Of a DNA stretch of 7,370 nt, positions 5,357 through 7,370 are shown one piece after another. The notes beneath the pieces were generated by a model. That model made no database searches, was not told the origin of the DNA, and saw nothing but the letters and a program-made list of their open reading frames with translations. The position numbers and the translations under genes were made by a program. Source of the stretch: Desulfobacteria bacterium (GTDB taxonomy: Bacteria; Desulfobacterota; Desulfobacteria; Desulfobacterales; C00003060); contig JAQYWL010000255.1 of NCBI GenBank assembly GCA_030145035.1, positions 1 through 7,370 on the forward strand, read 5' to 3'. Position 1 is the stretch's first letter. Every line of letters starts with the position of its first letter.

Positions 5357-6493
5357 CTACGTAAGATGTTGGGCCTCACCAAAAAGTTCTATCGTTGGAT
5401 CGTCAAGCCCTCGTTGTGCGGAAAGCCGAAGTCTAACTTGTCCCATTGGGCCATGCACGACACGCCGAGTGCGAGCGATTTCTCTAACGGTTTTGTCCAC
5501 AGTTGAATCCCGTCTGGGCGGCCTCCAACCCTGAGGACGACCAGTGCAATAAATTTGCGAAGTATGACTGCGGATTTTTTCGACATCATCTTGAGATGGC
5601 AGGGGCCTTTTACCACTTGCAAAGGGTGTCAGTAGAGCAGCCGCTTCTGGGGTGGTCATTTCAGACCACATTTTGTGATAATAAGCGTTTGATGAGCCAT
5701 GATGCGGGACCTTTACTACAAACGCGCGTCCCCGAGGCCGGTTCGGGGAAAGAACAACTGCCCGCCAGCCCAGGCGCTTGTCTCGATGATTCTCAAGATC
5801 TGATCCCAAAAGAATATTTAGATTCCCAACGATTATCCATAAAGCTACTGAAACATGATTAGGTCTTTGAGCGACGGCTCGGCGCTTTGGCGTTCCCGCA
5901 CGCGGCAATAGTTGACCAATTTCAGATAAAGCCAGCGTCATTGCGGTGTCAGACGGAGAAAGAGCAAACACCTCTACATTGAAGGATCGATTATTTTTCG
6001 GCAAATATAACAACCTGCGGTCAGCGATGGCCCACAGATCCGGCCCCACGGATTCGGGCCTTTCGCCGGTTGAACGGCGTTGAAGCTTTTCAAAAATGCG
6101 ATCAAACTCGTCGACGCCGGAACTCACCATAAAAGAACGAGTACTGCAAATGCGAACAAACTGGATGAATTCAGTAGAACGAAGCGCTTCAGAACACACG
6201 AATTTAGCGTCACGACAAGCCGATAGGATATCCGCCGCGCCTTTGAGGTGATCATCATGCCAATGAGTGATAACAAATAGCTTAACGGATGTTGCTACGT
6301 CTATCCCAAGTTCGGTAAGGTATTTGAGGGCAATCGGTTGGCGGGATTCCCTGTCAAGGCATGAATCAACGACCATCCATTTGTTATCGCCTAAGTGTAT
6401 TGCGATACACTCCCCTGTGCCAGGGCCGAAGATCGATATCTCAATTTCATCCAAAGAAGGTGGGGCGTGGCTATTTCCATCCAATACGTTCAC
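5357..6493 (-). CDS. ComEC-like metallo-beta-lactamase-fold hydrolase
   Basis: From the GTG at 6493 this is a 378-aa soluble protein with no signal peptide or membrane segment that I can see. An MBL domain is clear: a first strand region GECIAIHLGDNKWMVVDSCLD, then the metal motif H77-W-H79-D-D81-H82 in LFVITHWHDDHLKG, a LNILLGSDLE segment whose D232 fits the bridging ligand, and VPHHGSS with H264-H265 as the late histidine motif. The HHGS form is typical of the ComEC/Rec2-like MBL subfamily, which cleaves nucleic acid or other phosphoesters; the substrate here is not known. The frame is open to 6607, but that start would overlap the upstream gene by 137 bp. GTG overlaps it by 23 bp, with TTG 6484 as an alternative. 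It is probably the catalytic member of the cluster. Confidence 0.85.
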   Translation of the reverse strand: MNVLDGNSHAPPSLDEIEISIFGPGTGECIAIHLGDNKWMVVDSCLDRESRQPIALKYLTELGIDVATSVKLFVITHWHDDHLKGAADILSACRDAKFVCSEALRSTEFIQFVRICSTRSFMVSSGVDEFDRIFEKLQRRSTGERPESVGPDLWAIADRRLLYLPKNNRSFNVEVFALSPSDTAMTLALSEIGQLLPRAGTPKRRAVAQRPNHVSVALWIIVGNLNILLGSDLENHRDKRLGWRAVVLSPNRPRGRAFVVKVPHHGSSNAYYHKMWSEMTTPEAAALLTPFASGKRPLPSQDDVEKIRSHTSQIYCTGRPQGWRPPRRDSTVDKTVREIARTRRVVHGPMGQVRLRLSAQRGLDDPTIELFGEAQHLT

Positions 6494-7004
6494 CCAGGGA
6501 TTCAGCTTCCCTTCGTGCCGCTTTGAGTTCCTTATCCGTCCAAACTGGTATACGTCGGACACGAATTGAAGACACTCTGTTACGCTGTCCATCGAGACGG
6601 TCATCATAACCTATAGACCAATAAAAAACGGCGCCTGGCAGAGCTAAAGGGCGGTCAGATTCCGGAATTTCTTCAATTGAAAATGTAATCTCCTCATCTT
6701 GATTTTCAGGCGTTGTGCGGTCTCTAATAATAGCACGACATTCATCTCCTGAAATTTCTAAAATGGTCCCTTCCCATGTTTGCAATACCTTGAAACGATG
6801 CAGCGGTTTTCGTGGCCCTGGGAGTAATAAAGCTGGTTCAACTGGTGGACTCAAATCTGCTGGTGCCTCTGTTGAAATAACTTTGTTGTCAATAGAGCCT
6901 CGGTCGTATCGCGCCTCGCGGTCTGGGATGATATCCCGTAAGACAATGTATTCAGGTTTTTCGGGAGGCTGTTCTATCGCAAAACAAGCTGCTGAATCTT
7001 TCAT
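6471..7004 (-). CDS. Unrecognised 177-aa partner protein
   Basis: I cannot assign a named family. The first 65 or so residues are proline-rich and look flexible. From about 70 a compact beta-rich domain follows: FKVLQTWEGTILEISGD, CRAIIRDRT, EEITFSIEEIP, then LPGAVFYWSIGYDD, GQRNRVSSIRVRRIPVW. The pattern of short strands suggests a small barrel. A charged helix ends it (KELKAARREAESLGERIG). The ATG at 7004 overlaps the TAA of the upstream frame by one base (TAATG), and AGGAG at 7014-7010 is 5 bases away, so translation is coupled. Its 3' end overlaps the MBL start by 23 bp. This tight packing suggests it works with the MBL protein, perhaps as a regulator, partner or nucleic acid-binding factor; that is inference. 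Confidence 0.8.
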   Translation of the reverse strand: MKDSAACFAIEQPPEKPEYIVLRDIIPDREARYDRGSIDNKVISTEAPADLSPPVEPALLLPGPRKPLHRFKVLQTWEGTILEISGDECRAIIRDRTTPENQDEEITFSIEEIPESDRPLALPGAVFYWSIGYDDRLDGQRNRVSSIRVRRIPVWTDKELKAARREAESLGERIGWK

Positions 7005-7369
7005 TAGAACTCCTGACTCATTAAGTGATTGACAATACCTTCAGTGGAGACGAGGTCCTTCTCCCATGAATCTTTCAATATACTCAACATAGCTTGAACA
7101 TTTTCAATTTCATAGTGGATGTTTACCAGAACAAAAATGCCAGGCTCAACCCTTCTTGATGGTTCAATTTTTACCTGCGTATATCCTGGTGGCTCACTTC
7201 TTGAATCCTGCATCGTCAATGATTTAAGCCCCGGTTGTTTCATTATCCCATGCCAAACCTTCTTGGGAGCAATCAAATGGCCAAAAGCGTGTCATTTGTC
7301 TTCGGAAGGCATCTTAAAATGCATCATCCGGTTCAATCCCACCGCTGAAACGGGAGTATGTTCTAGAAG
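7004..7369 (-). pseudogene. C-terminal part of an unrecognised protein, with an in-frame TGA
   Basis: The frame enters from the right edge as LLEHTPVSAVGLNRMMHFKMPSEDK, meets TGA at 7294-7292, and continues in the same frame as HAFGHLIAPKKVWHG, LKSLTMQ and on to SQEF at 7004. Both sides look equally protein-like, so the stop seems to interrupt one gene. A single-base change from TGG (Trp) to TGA would explain it. If translated only downstream, the first usable start is TTG 7276 (90 aa), with no clear ribosome binding site. The C-terminal part has VKIEPSRRVEPGIFVLVNIHYEI, then a helical end. I do not recognise the family. It is the first visible gene of the cluster and is coupled to the 177-aa gene by a TAATG overlap. 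The N-terminus lies beyond the window. Confidence 0.6.
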
Positions 7370-7370
7370 A

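Noticed and set aside
5503..5862. 119-codon plus-strand open frame
   Set aside because: It is antisense to the MBL gene, covering the HHGS and GSDLE motif region, and has no recognisable motif.
6494..6607. 38-residue N-terminal extension of the MBL protein to the ATG at 6607
   Set aside because: It would overlap the conserved-looking C-terminus of the 177-aa protein by 137 bp. The extra residues show no MBL-like pattern.
1..7370. CRISPR array, tRNA or rRNA gene
   Set aside because: I see no regularly spaced repeats, tRNA-like cloverleaf or rRNA sequence on either strand by reading.

Overview
The window looks like chromosomal DNA from a Desulfobacterota/deltaproteobacterium-like organism. 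This is an inference from the style of its proteins: a long-form SerA, a SerC, an HU/IHF-like protein and a CheX/CheY pair. No rRNA or other lineage marker is present, so the placement is tentative. The left 4.3 kb is orderly housekeeping DNA. The right 3 kb is accessory DNA holding gene remnants, small palindromic elements and an uncharacterised gene cluster.

Left part. serA (minus strand, 64-1644, TTG start) and serC (plus strand, 1933-3018) are divergent across a 288-bp gap. They encode the first two steps of phosphorylated serine synthesis. A small HU-family DNA-binding protein (3082-3360) follows serC on the same strand. It converges on a minus-strand pair, cheX (3815-4297) then cheY (3429-3797), which encode a CheY-P phosphatase-like protein and a single-domain response regulator 17 bp apart.

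Middle part (4294-5356). No intact gene of normal size is visible. On the minus strand lie the headless C-terminal tails of two DEAD/DEAH helicase-nuclease proteins of the type III restriction Res / BPTD_3080-like kind (5076-4825 and 4817-4362). The second keeps a PD...ExK nuclease motif, but a 64-bp palindromic insert flanked by an 8-bp direct repeat sits exactly between PD and ExK and brings an in-frame stop. The first begins inside a long imperfect palindrome (5038-5125). A further small frameshifted remnant lies at 5133-5247. The area reads as a decayed restriction/defence island.

Right part (5357-7370). Three minus-strand genes overlap head to tail: a C-terminal portion of an unrecognised protein with an in-frame TGA (7370-7004), a 177-aa unrecognised protein (7004-6471), and a ComEC-like metallo-beta-lactamase-fold hydrolase (6493-5357). 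Tight coupling and the location beside restriction remnants suggest a co-functional accessory, possibly defence-related, operon. No function is demonstrated. This cluster is the best candidate here for an undescribed system, although its first gene looks broken in this genome.
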